Origin: Rhytidiadelphus loreus
Taxonomy: Eukaryota; Streptophyta; Bryopsida; Hypnales; Hylocomiaceae
Direction: 5' to 3'
Assembly (NCBI GenBank): GCA_947034895.1
Contig: OX344764.1
Coordinates: 18,104,001 to 18,168,000 of the forward strand
Length of the DNA stretch: 64,000 bases
How positions within the stretch are numbered: the stretch's first letter is position 1; each line of letters starts with the position of its first letter. This document shows, one piece after another, positions 1 through 11,297 of the stretch. Under the pieces are notes generated by a model. That model made no database searches and was not told the origin of the DNA. It was given only the letters and a program-made list of their open reading frames with translations. The translations under genes and the position numbers were made by a program.

Positions 1-290
1 CTACACATTTTGGGGTAAAAGAATTGAAAGATGAAACCTAACCATTTGGAAAGAGTTGGAAATTATTTATTTTCCAAATCCAAGCATCATTCATGATCTT
101 GTAATTGGTAAGGGTTTTTTGTTCTAAAATTTTAGGAGAGTGAACTCTAACAAATTAACAAAAGGATTCTATAGTTGGATTCGCTAAAAATTAAATATAG
201 ATGAAGATTTAAGCCTTGCTTTGGAGACCGGTATTTTGAAGTAGTTTTGGATTTCTAAATATGAAAGAACTTTAGGGATTAAATGTTGCT
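1..290. repeat. Dispersed/direct repeat, copy 1 (partner at 2200-2490)
   Basis: The first 89 bases or so recur almost perfectly from 2200, and a weaker match continues for roughly 200 more bases (shared blocks such as ATAGATGAAGATT and CTTGCTTTG). The copy is cut by the window edge, so its left boundary is unknown. It holds no coding signal. The perfect head followed by a diverged tail suggests a repeat-family terminus or a local conversion tract. Confidence 0.8.
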
Positions 291-2199
291 GCGTTGCAAA
301 AAAATATAATTATAGCGTGAATGAAGATTTTATTGCAAATTGAGATATTTTGGAAACTAAATCAATTGTGGGTCTAACTACTACGCATCGGTGTACTCTA
401 ATGTGTGACCAAGGCAAATTTAGGTGTCCATTGTCAAAGAGGCACATGCAACTTTGGCTCAATGGCTTTGGCCTTAGCAAACTCATGAAGTGGTCATAAA
501 ATTGATTCAAACCTAGATGAAGGTGTGGTATGCTTACCTCCAAAGTTCCTCAACTATGGAAGGGGGGCAATTGACCTTGTTGTCGTATGGCAATCTGAGA
601 ATTTATTGGAGAAAAGTATATGTTTGTTTTAAGTTTATAGAATCTACCTCCTAATGGAGGTCAAGGATGGAGTTTACTAGGGGAAGGTACGTATTAGTTC
701 TTTAAAGAATCTACCTCCTAATAGAGGCATCGAGAATGGAATTCACCATTTGGCTTAGATAGTTGAGCCATTCCAAATAAAGGCTTCATTCATGGTGGTC
801 TTTCAGACCAAGTTTATCCTTCTTCTTCTTCTCCATTGTAGAAGACAATCATTAATGTCAGTAGCATGATTGTTGCAATCTCTCTATGTTATCTTGTAAT
901 AGACACATAGGAAAGGTAAAACCCAAAGATTTAATTTTTAATTTTCTAAGACAATGTAACTTGCAAATTTGATAAAGTGGATTGATAAACCTATTTTCAT
1001 TTTTAATGCCTATGTGATTGAGGGGTGTTTTGGAGGCTTTTATGAATTTTGGGCATGCAATTTCCATCCAAGTTTATCAATCCAATGTTTGGAATCCTAC
1101 ACATAGATGCACACAAATAGATGGATTGTTTTGAATGCAAGACAAATTTTATAGAATTTGCACTATAATTTAGTCTTTTTGCTTAGAACTCGATCAAGTT
1201 GGGCAACAAGAAAAACTTTTTATATTTAAAGGGGGGATTCTTGAATATTTTTTTCATGGATTTTCAACTAAATTTAAAGCAACTTATCAACTTGTACAAG
1301 TTGTGAGACACACATATTTTATTAGGAAAATTTTGAAAGATGAACTATGCAAGTGCAAAGTAATGAAGAAAACATTTCTCTCAAAGGTATATATTTTGGA
1401 ATCAATGAGGTTTATCACTTTGAAATTTTAACACAATATACTTGAATAAATAATAATAATAATATTTTTATTAATAGCAACCAAATATTCTTTTAGCTAC
1501 TTGTGTTGCTCAGACAAAAAAAACCAATTTCACCTCATAATTCTACAATTGCTTTGCCAACTATTGGACACAAATTGGTAACATGGCACACATTCTCATG
1601 AGAATGCTTTTGAATTGTTTGCTTTAAATTTCATTGCTCTATATATAATTTATATTGTTTCAGTTGCATTAAGATTTTATTATTAGCCTTTTAATCCCTG
1701 AAGGATTAAGTGGTCATGGAATGACCAATTGAAAATTTGGACAAGTAAGTTCCTACAATGTCAATTTTCAATAGATTTTTTTGAAAATTTGACATGTAGT
1801 GTGGACATGTATCTCCTAGGTGGAAATAATTTTTGTTTGTTGATCATGTGCCTAGATCAAAAGTAAAACTACTCAAAAAAATCTAGAGAATTAGGTTTAT
1901 TTTTGCTAAATTCCACATCTACCTCTAAAATATACTTTGAAGTCCTTTATTTAACTCAATTTTCAATATTTTTTGAAAAAAATAAAACCATGGGATGTAG
2001 ATTGTTTATTACAACATTACAACCATTGAGATTAGCATTTTTCAATTCCATAACTAAATTCTTAACAATTTTGTACTTTAAATAATTTTCTACTTCTTTC
2101 TACTTACTATTTTCTTAAAGCATGAATATGAAAAAAATTGAAATTTTTAATATGTATTTCTAACTTATTTTTTCAATATATTATAGAGAGTTGTAGGAT
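291..2199. other. AT-rich intergenic DNA, no gene seen
   Basis: No coding domain is recognisable. At 1691 there is a left end of the TTAA family (TTAATCCCTGAAGG). At about 1900-2100 there is a block also found at about 59640-59830 and 60755-60960 (shared CTTTGAAGTCCTTTA and GGCATTTTTCAATTCC), so this stretch is probably a diverged, incomplete member of the roughly 1-kb family near 60 kb. Confidence 0.6.
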
Positions 2200-2490
2200 C
2201 TACACATTTTGGGGTAAAAGAATTGAAAGATGAAACCTAACCATTTGGAAAGAGTTGGAAATTATTTATTTTCCAAATCCAAGCATCACTAATAATCTTG
2301 CAATTGGTAAGGTCTCTTATTCTAAAATTTTAGAAGGGTGTATTCTAACAAGTTAAATAAACAATCCTATAGTTAGATATGTTTAAAAATAAGTATAGAT
2401 GAAGATTAATTTTAACCTTGCTTTGAAGACTAGTATTTTGAAGAGGTTTTGGGCCTTCAAACATGCAAGAACTTCATGGGTCCATTCTCT
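2200..2490. repeat. Dispersed/direct repeat, copy 2
   Basis: Starts with the same CTACACATTTTGGGGTAAAA as position 1 and matches nearly base for base to about 2290, then at lower identity to about 2490. The copies are in the same orientation 2.2 kb apart. They could be long terminal repeats of a decayed element, but no flanking duplication, primer site or coding domain was found between them, so no class is assigned. Confidence 0.8.
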
Positions 2491-3083
2491 CGACAGTTGC
2501 AATGGTAATCCAAAAGCATTTTTAAAGATTGTGAAATAATGAAGGAACCTTTTGTCAAGTGTTGAAATAGTAATTGGTGTTCATTGAATTCATGAAACCA
2601 TAATTATCCTACCCAATTCCAACACTTTCAACCCCAACTCCACATGAGTGAATTGTCCTATTGTATAACATTCAATAGCCTTCAAAAAAGCTACCTTCTC
2701 TTCCGTGGAAGCTTCATCCACAAAAAACTTCTAAGTTTACTTGGGGGATTAAAGTAAACTTTAGTAGTGAGATTGTGGCAATACATTTATGGTGTGTTCT
2801 ATTCTTTTTGCTAAATCTCAGACTAGCCAAACAAATCAACAAAGAAATCTTAAAATGGTTTGTTGAAAATCTTAAGAATCTTTTGAATCAAATACCAATG
2901 CCATTTATTCCTTTGCCATCAATTTTTTCTTTGATAGCCCAATGAAGGAATTGTTTCAATAACTTTTGTAGGAATGAAGGTTGGAAATGTCATTTTTATA
3001 TTTAAATCAATTGTTTACCATGAATCCTCAAAGAATATGGAATAATTTGAAAATGAGATCTTGACTGCTCATTGTCAAAATGT
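2491..3083. other. Intergenic DNA, no gene or clear element
   Basis: AT-rich sequence with frequent stops in all frames. I see no recognisable protein, RNA gene or strong inverted repeat. Confidence 0.5.
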
Positions 3084-3435
3084 CAAAATGATGTTTGAAG
3101 TAGAATTTCATACCTCATTTAGTCATAATATAATAATGTTTAAAAAAAGAAATTGAACTAAAGACATTTTAAAATCAATCTAAATTTCATCTTCAAAAAT
3201 CCGTTTGAGACTTCAAGCCTCTAATAAAAGTGTCAAAGAAAATTTCCCTTCCAATCCCTCTTTGAAACTTGTCCATAACTTTTGATTAGAGGCTCAAAAT
3301 CTCAAACGGATTTTTGGATATGAAATTTAACTTGATTTCTCAAATTTTTTAGTTCAAATTTTTTTGAGAAAAGTTATTTTGCTATGCCTAAATGAGGTCT
3401 GAAATTCTACTTCAGACACAATTCTTGCTCTTGAT
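3084..3435. repeat. Foldback (hairpin) repeat, core family copy 1
   Basis: The left arm (GAAGTAGAATTTCATACCTC) is mirrored by the right arm (GAGGTCTGAAATTCTACTTC), with the axis near 3235. The same core recurs at about 17.8-18.2 kb and 19.05-19.45 kb. The right arm continues after an inserted element, from 4370 to about 4480 (CACCTCCTACCGCCCCATATG matches CTACCACCCCATATG in the other copies). No coding potential; a transcript could fold into a long hairpin. Confidence 0.8.
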
Positions 3436-4369
3436 TTAACCCCTAAAGTCCCAAGGCCATTTTTCTGTCAAAAACCATTCAAAACTGCCATTTCTACTGC
3501 ATTAGTCCAAAAAAACAAAAAAAATACTTTTTTTGGAATTGAACCGTAGGATCTTAAACTTTACTTGTTTAAGATCATGTGGTAAAAATTTCATGAAGTT
3601 TGACCGTACAGATTGAGAGATATGAGCATTCAAAGTTGAAAAAACAAGTTTTTTTGAACATTGGACTGCAATTTTAGATGACTTTGATCTCTATTTGTGG
3701 AAAAAAATTACACTATGGAGTTTGAATTTAAAATTTATTGTGTTGAAGAATTGAGTTGGAAGTCTAGGAAAAAAATTTCAAAAAATAACAACTTGATTTT
3801 CATACTTCAAAAAATTGTCTAGTAGAAGTAGGTCCAAGATTGAAAGAAAAACTAAATTGATAATAGCTCTTAGATGGGATTGAAATACAATAATCCCAAC
3901 AGTGAGATTGTTCTAACAAGAAAATTTAACCTTTTCAAAAAAAAAAATTTGAAAAAATTTGAAAATTGCATTCTGAGATGAATCCTACAAGTTGTTTTTT
4001 TCCAAAAAGATACTTAGATTGCCCGAAAAATAAGATTGTTCATAACTTTCACATCACTAATCAAAATGGAATGAATCAAAGCTTTAGATGTAGACAGAAA
4101 CATTATCTTTGAGAAAAAAAATTTAAAAAAATTTATTTTGAATTTTTGCAATATTTTTTGTGCTGCTCGCTGAGTTCAGTTTCAGGCTTTTTGTGGTATA
4201 ACTTTTGCTTCCGGGCACTGATTGAAATAAAAATTATATTCCCACAAAGCTTATCAGATTTTCTATCTTCAGAAAAAGTTTCAAAAAATTAGGGTAAAAT
4301 TTCAGCCCATAGGAACCTACCCGAATTCCAAATTGTCCCCCGAGGGGACAATGGGACTTTAGGGGTTAA
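3436..4369. mobile_element. TTAA-flanked non-coding TIR element (element A)
   Basis: Bounded by TTAA at 3436-3439 and 4366-4369. Terminal inverted repeats are perfect for 14 bp: CCCCTAAAGTCCCA at 3440-3453 and its complement at 4352-4365. The interior (926 bp) has no protein signal. It interrupts the right arm of the foldback repeat; intact relatives read GAATTAACTATGAG (about 18203) and CTTAATTATGAG (about 19458) at the insertion point. TTAA plus a CCC start resembles piggyBac-type ends, but because TTAA is palindromic the target duplication could formally be TA, TTA or TTAA, so the superfamily is an inference. Confidence 0.82.
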
Positions 4370-4489
4370 CTATAAGTAGTTCAAGAGCTCCTACTAACTA
4401 TAATTTACATATCCCTTACAGGTTGTTTCACCTCCTACCGCCCCATATGCATGTACAGAGCTTGATTTCACAATTCAAAACACAAATCC

Positions 4490-5385
4490 TGAATGGCTTG
4501 GGAAGCAAAGTGAAGTAATCAATTGTTCAATTTATTTTTCTCTACGAACTAAATGTTTTTTTTTCTTGAAGGTTTATGAAATAATTTAGAAACTTTTTTT
4601 TGCTATTGACCCAATCATGTGTAACTACGACCCATGGACTGTACACAGCACAGTCACTACAATTAAATAATTAAGCTTATGCTACTGACATGGTTGCTTG
4701 ATTGTTATTTAGAATTTGGACAATTCTTGACACATGTCTTCTTAGCTATTGAAGGGTGTAGAATATTCCATACCGTTCCGTCCAAGGGAGGAGAATCCTT
4801 CTCATTGCTACTAAATGTTAACTTATGTGCAAAAAAACCTTACAATTTTCCCTACATTTAAATGCAGTAGGGTGAAATTGGGTCCTCCACTAATTTTACT
4901 TTTAGGTTTAATTTTTTTTTTTGGGGGGGGGTCCGGTTCTCAAAGAACTGAAAACCCAAGGGCCCCCATTCAACTGATTTGTTGACAATGTTTTTTTCCT
5001 TCACCAACACTCACACAACTTCCGATCTGCTTCGAAACGCGTGAACTCTGTGCAGCATGGAACACTTGGAAAGCTAGAATTCACCAAGCTAGTGTGTCCT
5101 GACTCCACAAATCATTCACGTAATCAGTTTTGTACTTGGTAAGGAGGGCACCCCAAATGTGCCACTGACCCAAAGCTGACATCATCACTTTGTGTACATC
5201 TCCAAAATCAATATGTACCTATGTGGAAGAAACAATTCTAGAAATTCTACCCAAAAAAAAAGTTTGACCCTTCGGTGCTCAATTTGCAAATGGTATCCAA
5301 GGTAAGGTAATATGCTCTAAAAGTGCTCACCTTCTTCAAATCGCTCCTATTTTGGGGTGAAAAATGGAAAGCAGGTGATCCTTAA
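4490..5385. other. Intergenic DNA, no gene seen
   Basis: Contains the end of the foldback right arm, a homopolymer run (T then G at about 4910-4930) and AT-rich sequence. No protein or RNA gene was recognised. Confidence 0.5.
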
Positions 5386-5389
5386 ATGG

Positions 5390-5690
5390 ACCACTGTAAC
5401 AATTGAATGCATCAAGAAAAAATTATTTTTCTATTGCAAGAGACAATCACTACCTTTGATTTCCGCACATCTGTTTACAAATTGCAAGTGAACAGATTTT
5501 GGGAGACCTATCGTCACAAATAGGTGCCTATGCCCTGAATCTTTGAAAATTTATAAGTAATTCAAAAATACTTGGAAAAATACAAAACCACTTGTGTTAG
5601 TTTCCACATCCATTTCTCTTTCTCTGAAAAATGATCTAAAAATAATTATGTCCACTTCAGCCTATGAAAAAGGCAAACCAGCTCTTAAAT
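5390..5690. repeat. Dispersed repeat shared with about 49430-49840
   Basis: Blocks such as TTTCTATTGCAAGAG, GATTTTGGGAGACCTAT and TATAAGTAATTCAAAAAT occur in the same order and orientation near 49.43-49.84 kb. The match spans about 300 bp here and about 400 bp there, where an internal segment has been tandemly duplicated. No coding content. Likely a diverged interspersed repeat family. Confidence 0.75.
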
Positions 5691-5949
5691 GGTTGCTTGT
5701 AGAGCATACTACCTTTAGGAGGTCCATAAAGTGCCCATCTAGAAGCTGTAACATGAATTTGGGGAGGTGAAGCTTCTTGAAATATTTTTTCAGTAAATTT
5801 TCTTTGAAAGACAAATGGAATTGGCATCTAAGGTAGTAGCACTCACAAGTGTTATTGTACCCAAAATTGCCACTTCTAAAATCTTGGAAAATCCTGGGAA
5901 GTAAATAGATGTGATTACAAGGATGTACTACATTTAAATTAAAAAAATT

Positions 5950-6038
5950 ATCCACCTCCTCAAATGTACACTATTTGTACATTGTTGGTACAATGAAAAA
6001 GTAACATGTACAAACAATGTACATTTGAAGAGGTGGAT
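5950..6038. repeat. Short hairpin
   Basis: The arm at 5950-5970 (ATCCACCTCCTCAAATGTAC) is mirrored at 6018-6038 with one mismatch and a loop of about 47 bases. No flanking target duplication was identified; it may be the centre of an old foldback element. Confidence 0.7.
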
Positions 6039-6757
6039 GATTTTAGAACCTCCTACCTCGAATATCACATTTTTTGGTGCATTTTAACCTCTTTTCACTT
6101 GCTAACAAGAAAATATGCACATTTGACCAATTTAGCAATAGTAACTAGGTATAATAGCAAAAAGTGGCAGTTTTGGGTGGGTCACCTTAAGGACATCCCC
6201 AATCCATGAGCGGAAATAAGGGAAGTACTGGAACTCATATCGGAGTTCAAGTGGAGGAAAGATGACTTCATTCTGCTCTGGTGATTTATAAAAAAAATTG
6301 ATACAATGCACGTCAGCAATCCATATTTCAAATGGACTTTTGTGCATTATAAAAAGGAGAGGAAAAAAATTTATATTTAAAAAAGATTTTTCATGTAAAA
6401 AAAGGAAGGTTCAATTTATTGGCACATACATAACAATGCTTGAAAAGGTATGATGATTATGAATCTTCCTATTGTAAACCAAGTTGCGGACTCTTCATAT
6501 TTGATCAATTTACGGGTTTTGAAAAGGAGTATAGCAAACCGAGGAATAAAAAGATACCAATGTTGGTTGCATTGGGACGTGTTTTTTTGAGTTGCTAGAT
6601 TATGGCATTTATTGAGATTACAAAGTACTTCAATGGAAGAAAGGCTTTACTTAGATGGTAGGAAGATACCAAACCCCATGAGTGGGTTGAACATAAGGTA
6701 GAAGCCTTTCACTAGTTATCCACATACATTATGGGATAACTAACCACCATGGGCTGC

Positions 6758-7040
6758 CCTCGTCACTAAGGGCTCCCCAGTTTGGGGGGAGCGCGGGGTC
6801 TGCCCTGTCCGATTGAAGCCTGCCCGGGGAGGTCCCGCAGCCAGCCTCCCGCTCCAGCCTCCCCAGCGATGCGATGGTGCGCCGTTCCCTCCCATTCCCT
6901 CCCGTTCCCTCCCGTTCCCGTGGTTCATACCTTCCCCCGAGACCCGGGTGCGGGAGAATCTCCTATGTACTCTGAATTTTTTCCCTCCCCTTCATTCCAC
7001 TGGGAGCATTTCGAGCTCCTCCCCTCTTCTTCCCCTCTTC
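6758..7040 (+). repeat. MULE left terminal inverted repeat
   Basis: Mirror of about 10868-11153. Holds an internal CCCTCCCGTT-type short tandem repeat. MULE TIRs usually carry the promoter, so transcription towards the transposase from here is expected, although no TATA box is asserted. The short ORFs read inside both TIRs are shadows of the same GC-rich sequence. Confidence 0.92.
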
Positions 7041-7270
7041 TCCCACACTTGGGTCATCACACGTTGCTCCAACAACTCAAGGTATGTACAACTCTTTATG
7101 TACTCTTATTCTTCATGTACCCCTTTCTTTTAACTCTACATAAGTTTGTGTCTATTGTTTTGCAATTGTAATAATTTAGGGTTTAGCATATTTTCATTTG
7201 AGTATTGTGTGCTAAATGGAGATTGGAGATGGTGTACTTGTAGAGTTTGTGTCAAGCATTGGCGTGAGAG

Positions 7271-10200
7271 ATGGAAGAAGATGGAGACTACATGGAGGAT
7301 GATAATTTCTATCCCTCCGACTTTGAAGACGATTTAAGTGAGATGGTGGGGGTGGAAGAATTTCTTCAAGGTGTGCACATAGGAAATTTAGGGTTTCAAG
7401 AAACTCATTTCTTGTCATCAAATGGAGAGTCGGATTCGGATGAGGAGGATGTTGGTGAGGAGATTTTGGAGCCTTGGGAGGAGGTGTTAGAGGAGGGTGT
7501 GGAGCATGTCAACATTGGAGGTCCAACACCTTCATCAATTTTTGAAGACATTCCCATTGAAACATTCCCCAAGTATGTGCACTTCAATCTCCAATCTCTT
7601 GCACTCATGATTGATTGCATAAGAGGAGGATATTTTCCCTCATATCAACAAATTCATGAGGCAAATTCTTTTTTTTGTCCCCTCTCCAACCTTCATAGGC
7701 CTTCCACACAAAAAAATGTGGAATCTCTTACAATTGAGAGGTGGCAAAAACTTCAAGGAAGATTAAAAGTTGTAGAACTTTTAAGTGGATTTGTTTTATC
7801 CCCTTTGAATGACACAAAGGATAGGCAAATTCCGCCAATAGACTATTGGCGTTCCATTGTGCATGGAGGACACATTGACAAAAATGGGAAACATTTGTCA
7901 ATCTCCATGACAACAAATGCCATTCGTTCTCAATGGAGTACGGATAGCTATGTGGGAGGAATTCAAACCTCATTCATACAAAATTGTATGAACTCTTGTG
8001 ATGTATGCCAAGAGAAGAAAGTGTGGGATGAGGTAGTGAAGGTTCCATTGGAGAACTTAAGTGCAACTATAGATGCACTTAGCACAAAGTACATTGTGCT
8101 AAGAAGGCATTTGAAATGCCGTGTAGGGAAAACCAAAATTGTGACTTATTACCGTTGTCATCGTGGAAAAAACAAAAACCGTCTTCATAGGAGAACGGTT
8201 GATGTGAAGCCTATGGATGACAAGGGCTCTAGAAGGAATAGAACCTCTAGATTATGTAGTTGTGAATTCCAAATGAAGGTTGAGGAGCCCAATGTGTCAA
8301 AGTGCTCAAACACCTTGCCTCATAGTAAGCTTCAAGCTACAATCTATATTCATAGCAAACATAGTGGTCACACTCCGGGTTCCGATTCCGATCTTTTCTT
8401 TCTACCGATGCACCCTTATGTTATCGCGTGGGTTATGGAGAACTTGAAGTTCATGCTTTCACCAAGAGCCATTGAAACAACGTCGGTTGATGCTCAAGAG
8501 AGATTTTCACAAAGTGTACCGGAGGTGGAACGTGCTACATATAGATTTTTCGTCATCAAAAAAGAAGTGCAAATACTTGCATATTCTTTAAGAATCAACG
8601 GTATTTAATTTTTTTTCCATATTTCATTTTTTATGTGAAGTTATGAAATGCATTGCGTATTTAAATTGTACTTCAATTCTTCATGTTTATGTTCTCATTT
8701 TTATTTAAATTCATGTTTATGTTTTAATTTGTATTCAAATTTTTGATTGGATGTGTGTAGATGCACTTCGGAAAGACGATTGGGATGCGGCACAAATTGA
8801 GATCTTGAATTTACAAGCTCAAGGGAAGATTTTGTACTATCAACCGTATGCACCCAAGAATGAAGACCCCAAGAAAAGAACATTTGTGGTAGTTATACAA
8901 GATGACTTCATGCGAAAATCGGCCCTACGGTTTTCAGGTAATAATTCTTGGGCCTTGGATTCTACATTCAAAACAAACCAATACGGTTTGCCGCTTTATG
9001 CGGCAATTGTACCAAACCAAGATGGAATTGGCATTCCGGTTTTTTACATGCTTTGTAGCAATGACGTTAAAGAAGGACATGAGGGTCTTGCTATAGAGAT
9101 AGCATTATCCCATGTGTTTGAATCTTTAGGAGAGATTAGACCCTCCGCAATCATCATTGACAAACACAAGCCATCTTTGAATGCTATTCAAAGAGTTGTG
9201 AGCAATGATGCTCATTGTTGGACTTTTGAAGAGGGTACCAAAACACAAGTTGGTGGACAAGTTCTCTTGTGTCACTTCCATGTCATGAAGGCATGGAGTG
9301 AGAACTTGTTAACCAAGGTTCCTAATGAGGACAAGGATCGGGTGTGGAGGGCATTACATGTTTTAATGCTTTGCCCTAATGAGGACCATTTTGACGAGAA
9401 TTTAAGAAGATTTTGTGTTGAGTTTCAACACATCCCGACTTTTGCCAAATATGTGATTTCCGGATGGGCCGGAATTAATTGTCCTTGGAGAAGGTTGTGG
9501 CCTCGATTTGGGAGGTTATTTGCTTATGGGGGTATGGATACAACTAATCATGTCGAAAGACATTGGGAGTTGATTAAATACACCCTCTTACAAGGAAAAG
9601 TGAACCGGTCCCTCCGAGACCTTATAGTGGCAATTGTTGGTAGTGCCAAGGATGGCACTCGTGTGGGCCAACCCACATTATTGAGTCAATTCCGAATGAC
9701 TCAACGTTTAAGTAAGTTCCTCATTTTTGTATATTATTCTATGTTTATTTTATTGTATTCAATTTTTTTTTATAAATACGTTTTGAACATGAGGCTAAGT
9801 TCAAACCTATTTTTTGAACTTGTAGGTGACTCAGAACGATACATAAGGAGAGGGAATGACAACACTCATAGACATCGATTGAAAGGAGGAGAACGAATTT
9901 TGAAGGCTTATCAATCTTGTCCTATGGATGTTTTGAAGGTTGTTGATGAGGAGCATCTCCTCTTTCATGTCAAGAGTGAGACTTCTCCTAACCTATGGTA
10001 TAGTGTTTCATTGAAATCACATTATTGTGATTGTCCCGATAGGGTCTCCACTTGCAAACACATATTTGGTGTCCAATCGATTGTGAAGGTATTTTTTGAA
10101 GGGCTCAAAGAAAATGAAGTGGTTGAGGAACCATTGCCTCCACAAATCAACATGGAAGACATGGAGCTTATAACTCCAACTCAACCGGATGTACCAAGGG

Positions 10201-10673
10201 AGGAGGCTCTTTCGATTGGTGTCATGCGTGAGAAGGCATTCAACATGGTACGTGAAATCGAATCACTATGTCAAGCAACTCTTTATGGTGACAATGAAGA
10301 AGAGGTGAAGCGAAAATTTCAAGCCCTTCAAGCTTGTTTTGGCACATTATTGGAGCCTTCAAATTTTGAAAGGCCCAATACAATTACTCTTCCCCTCCGA
10401 GGTTCTATTGCTTCCATCCAAGAGAATGTGAAGCGAATGAGAATGGGACATGGGAGGAAACGTAAGATTTCGGAAGTTGGTGAAACAAGTGCTCCACGCC
10501 CCCCTTTGAAGCGCTCTTCACATGTGCTTCTTTCTCAATCCAAGCAAAAAAGGATGATTTTCCGTAAGCTTCCCAAGGTCACTTGTGACATTTGTGCTAC
10601 AAAAACATTGATAGAGGGAGGAGCAAATTCTATTTTTTGCAAAAATTGTGACCATGAGATATTTGTGAAGTAA
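7271..10673 (+). CDS. MULE transposase (three exons)
   Basis: Exons read as 7271-8600, 8761-9711 and 9826-10673, with introns GT...AG at 8601-8760 and 9712-9825. The joined frame gives 1042 residues. An acidic N-terminus is followed by a Cys/His region (about 290-370; YYRCHRG ... CSCEF ... HSKHSGH) resembling the WRKY/GCM1-like DNA-binding fold of MULE and FAR1 proteins. Candidate catalytic residues are D510 (WALDST), D577 (IIIDKHK) and E709 (TTNHVERHW), in the MULE DDE order. A SWIM zinc finger (CDCPDRVSTCKH) and a terminal C-x2-C...C-x2-C knuckle follow. The first ATG of the long frame was taken as start. The second intron is 114 bp and open in frame. No internal stop was seen. Confidence 0.9.
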
Positions 10674-10867
10674 AGTTTATGATTTGAGTTTTTTCATTGA
10701 TTTTGTTATCACTTTGTAATTTTGCCTTTGTGTAATCCTTCATTATGAGTTCCCTTATGATTCTTCATTATGATAATACATAAATGGTCTTACTTAAATG
10801 TAGAAATTGAAGAGAAATAAGAAGAAAAGAGGGCTTTGAAAAAAAAAGGACTTAGTTTTTTTTTGAG

Positions 10868-11153
10868 AGGAGAAGAGGGGAGGAGCCCGAAATGCTCCCA
10901 ATGGAATGAAGGGGAGGGAAAAAATTCAGAGTACATAGGAGGTTCTCCCACACCCGGGTCTCGGGGGAGGGTATGAACCACGGGAACGGGAGGGAACGGG
11001 AGGGAATGGGAGGGAACGGGAGGGAACGGCGCACCATCGCATCGCTGGGGAGGCTGGAGCGGGAGGCTGGCTGCGGGACCTCCCCGGGCAGGCTTCAATC
11101 GGGCAGGGCAGACCCCGCGCTCCCCCCAAACTGGGGAGCCCTTAGTGACGAGG
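10868..11153 (-). repeat. MULE right terminal inverted repeat
   Basis: Reverse complement of 6758-7040 with a few differences and a small change in the number of CCCTCCCGTT-like units. Ends GACGAGG next to the ATGGGCTGC duplication. Confidence 0.92.
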
Positions 11154-11271
11154 ATGGGCTGCCTTTGACTACAAGCAATACTCAATGGATTCTAAGTCTA
11201 ACTAAGAGTCTAATGCTACTCCTAGGGCTGAATGTACATAGTCTACAACAATATGTATATGATCTTCAACA

Positions 11272-11280
11272 CTCCCACTT
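11272..11280 (-). promoter_or_regulatory. Copia polypurine tract
   Basis: On the minus strand AAGTGGGAG lies directly against the first base of the 3' LTR (TGTTGAAG), the expected plus-strand priming site. Its position fixes the LTR boundary. Confidence 0.75.
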
Positions 11281-11297
11281 TGCAAGTGGTCAAAGGC

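Larger units (their letters stand above)
6749..11162 (+). mobile_element. Mutator-like element (MULE) with long GC-rich TIRs
   Basis: Element 6758-11153, flanked by a perfect 9-bp target duplication ATGGGCTGC (6749-6757 and 11154-11162), the size expected of Mutator elements. Ends begin CCTCGTCACTAAGGG. The inverted repeats extend about 285 bp (6758 to about 7040, and about 10868 to 11153) and are far more GC-rich than the surroundings, with runs of CCCTCCCGTT. A three-exon transposase lies between. Complete ends, a clean target duplication and an open reading frame suggest a young and possibly autonomous copy. Confidence 0.95.
6610..11271 (-). repeat. Copia 3' LTR, split by the MULE (6610-6757 plus 11163-11271)
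   Basis: On the minus strand it runs from TGTTGAAG to CTCAATA. The two pieces total 257 bp, the same as the intact LTR at 16338-16594, with five substitutions. The polypurine tract AAGTGGGAG abuts it (plus strand 11272-11280). The intact LTR shows the uninterrupted MULE insertion site as ATGGGTTGC followed by CTTTGAC. Confidence 0.93.

Noticed and set aside
3436..4369. TTTAGGG/CCCTAAA motifs as interstitial telomere repeats
   Set aside because: The heptamer occurs singly at opposed ends with TTAA, not as a tandem array, and extends into longer element-specific inverted repeats.
6782..7171. 129- and 106-codon plus-strand frames, and 131-codon minus frame at 10790-11185
   Set aside because: All lie in the GC-rich MULE inverted repeats and mirror each other; no domain, and present in both TIRs by symmetry.
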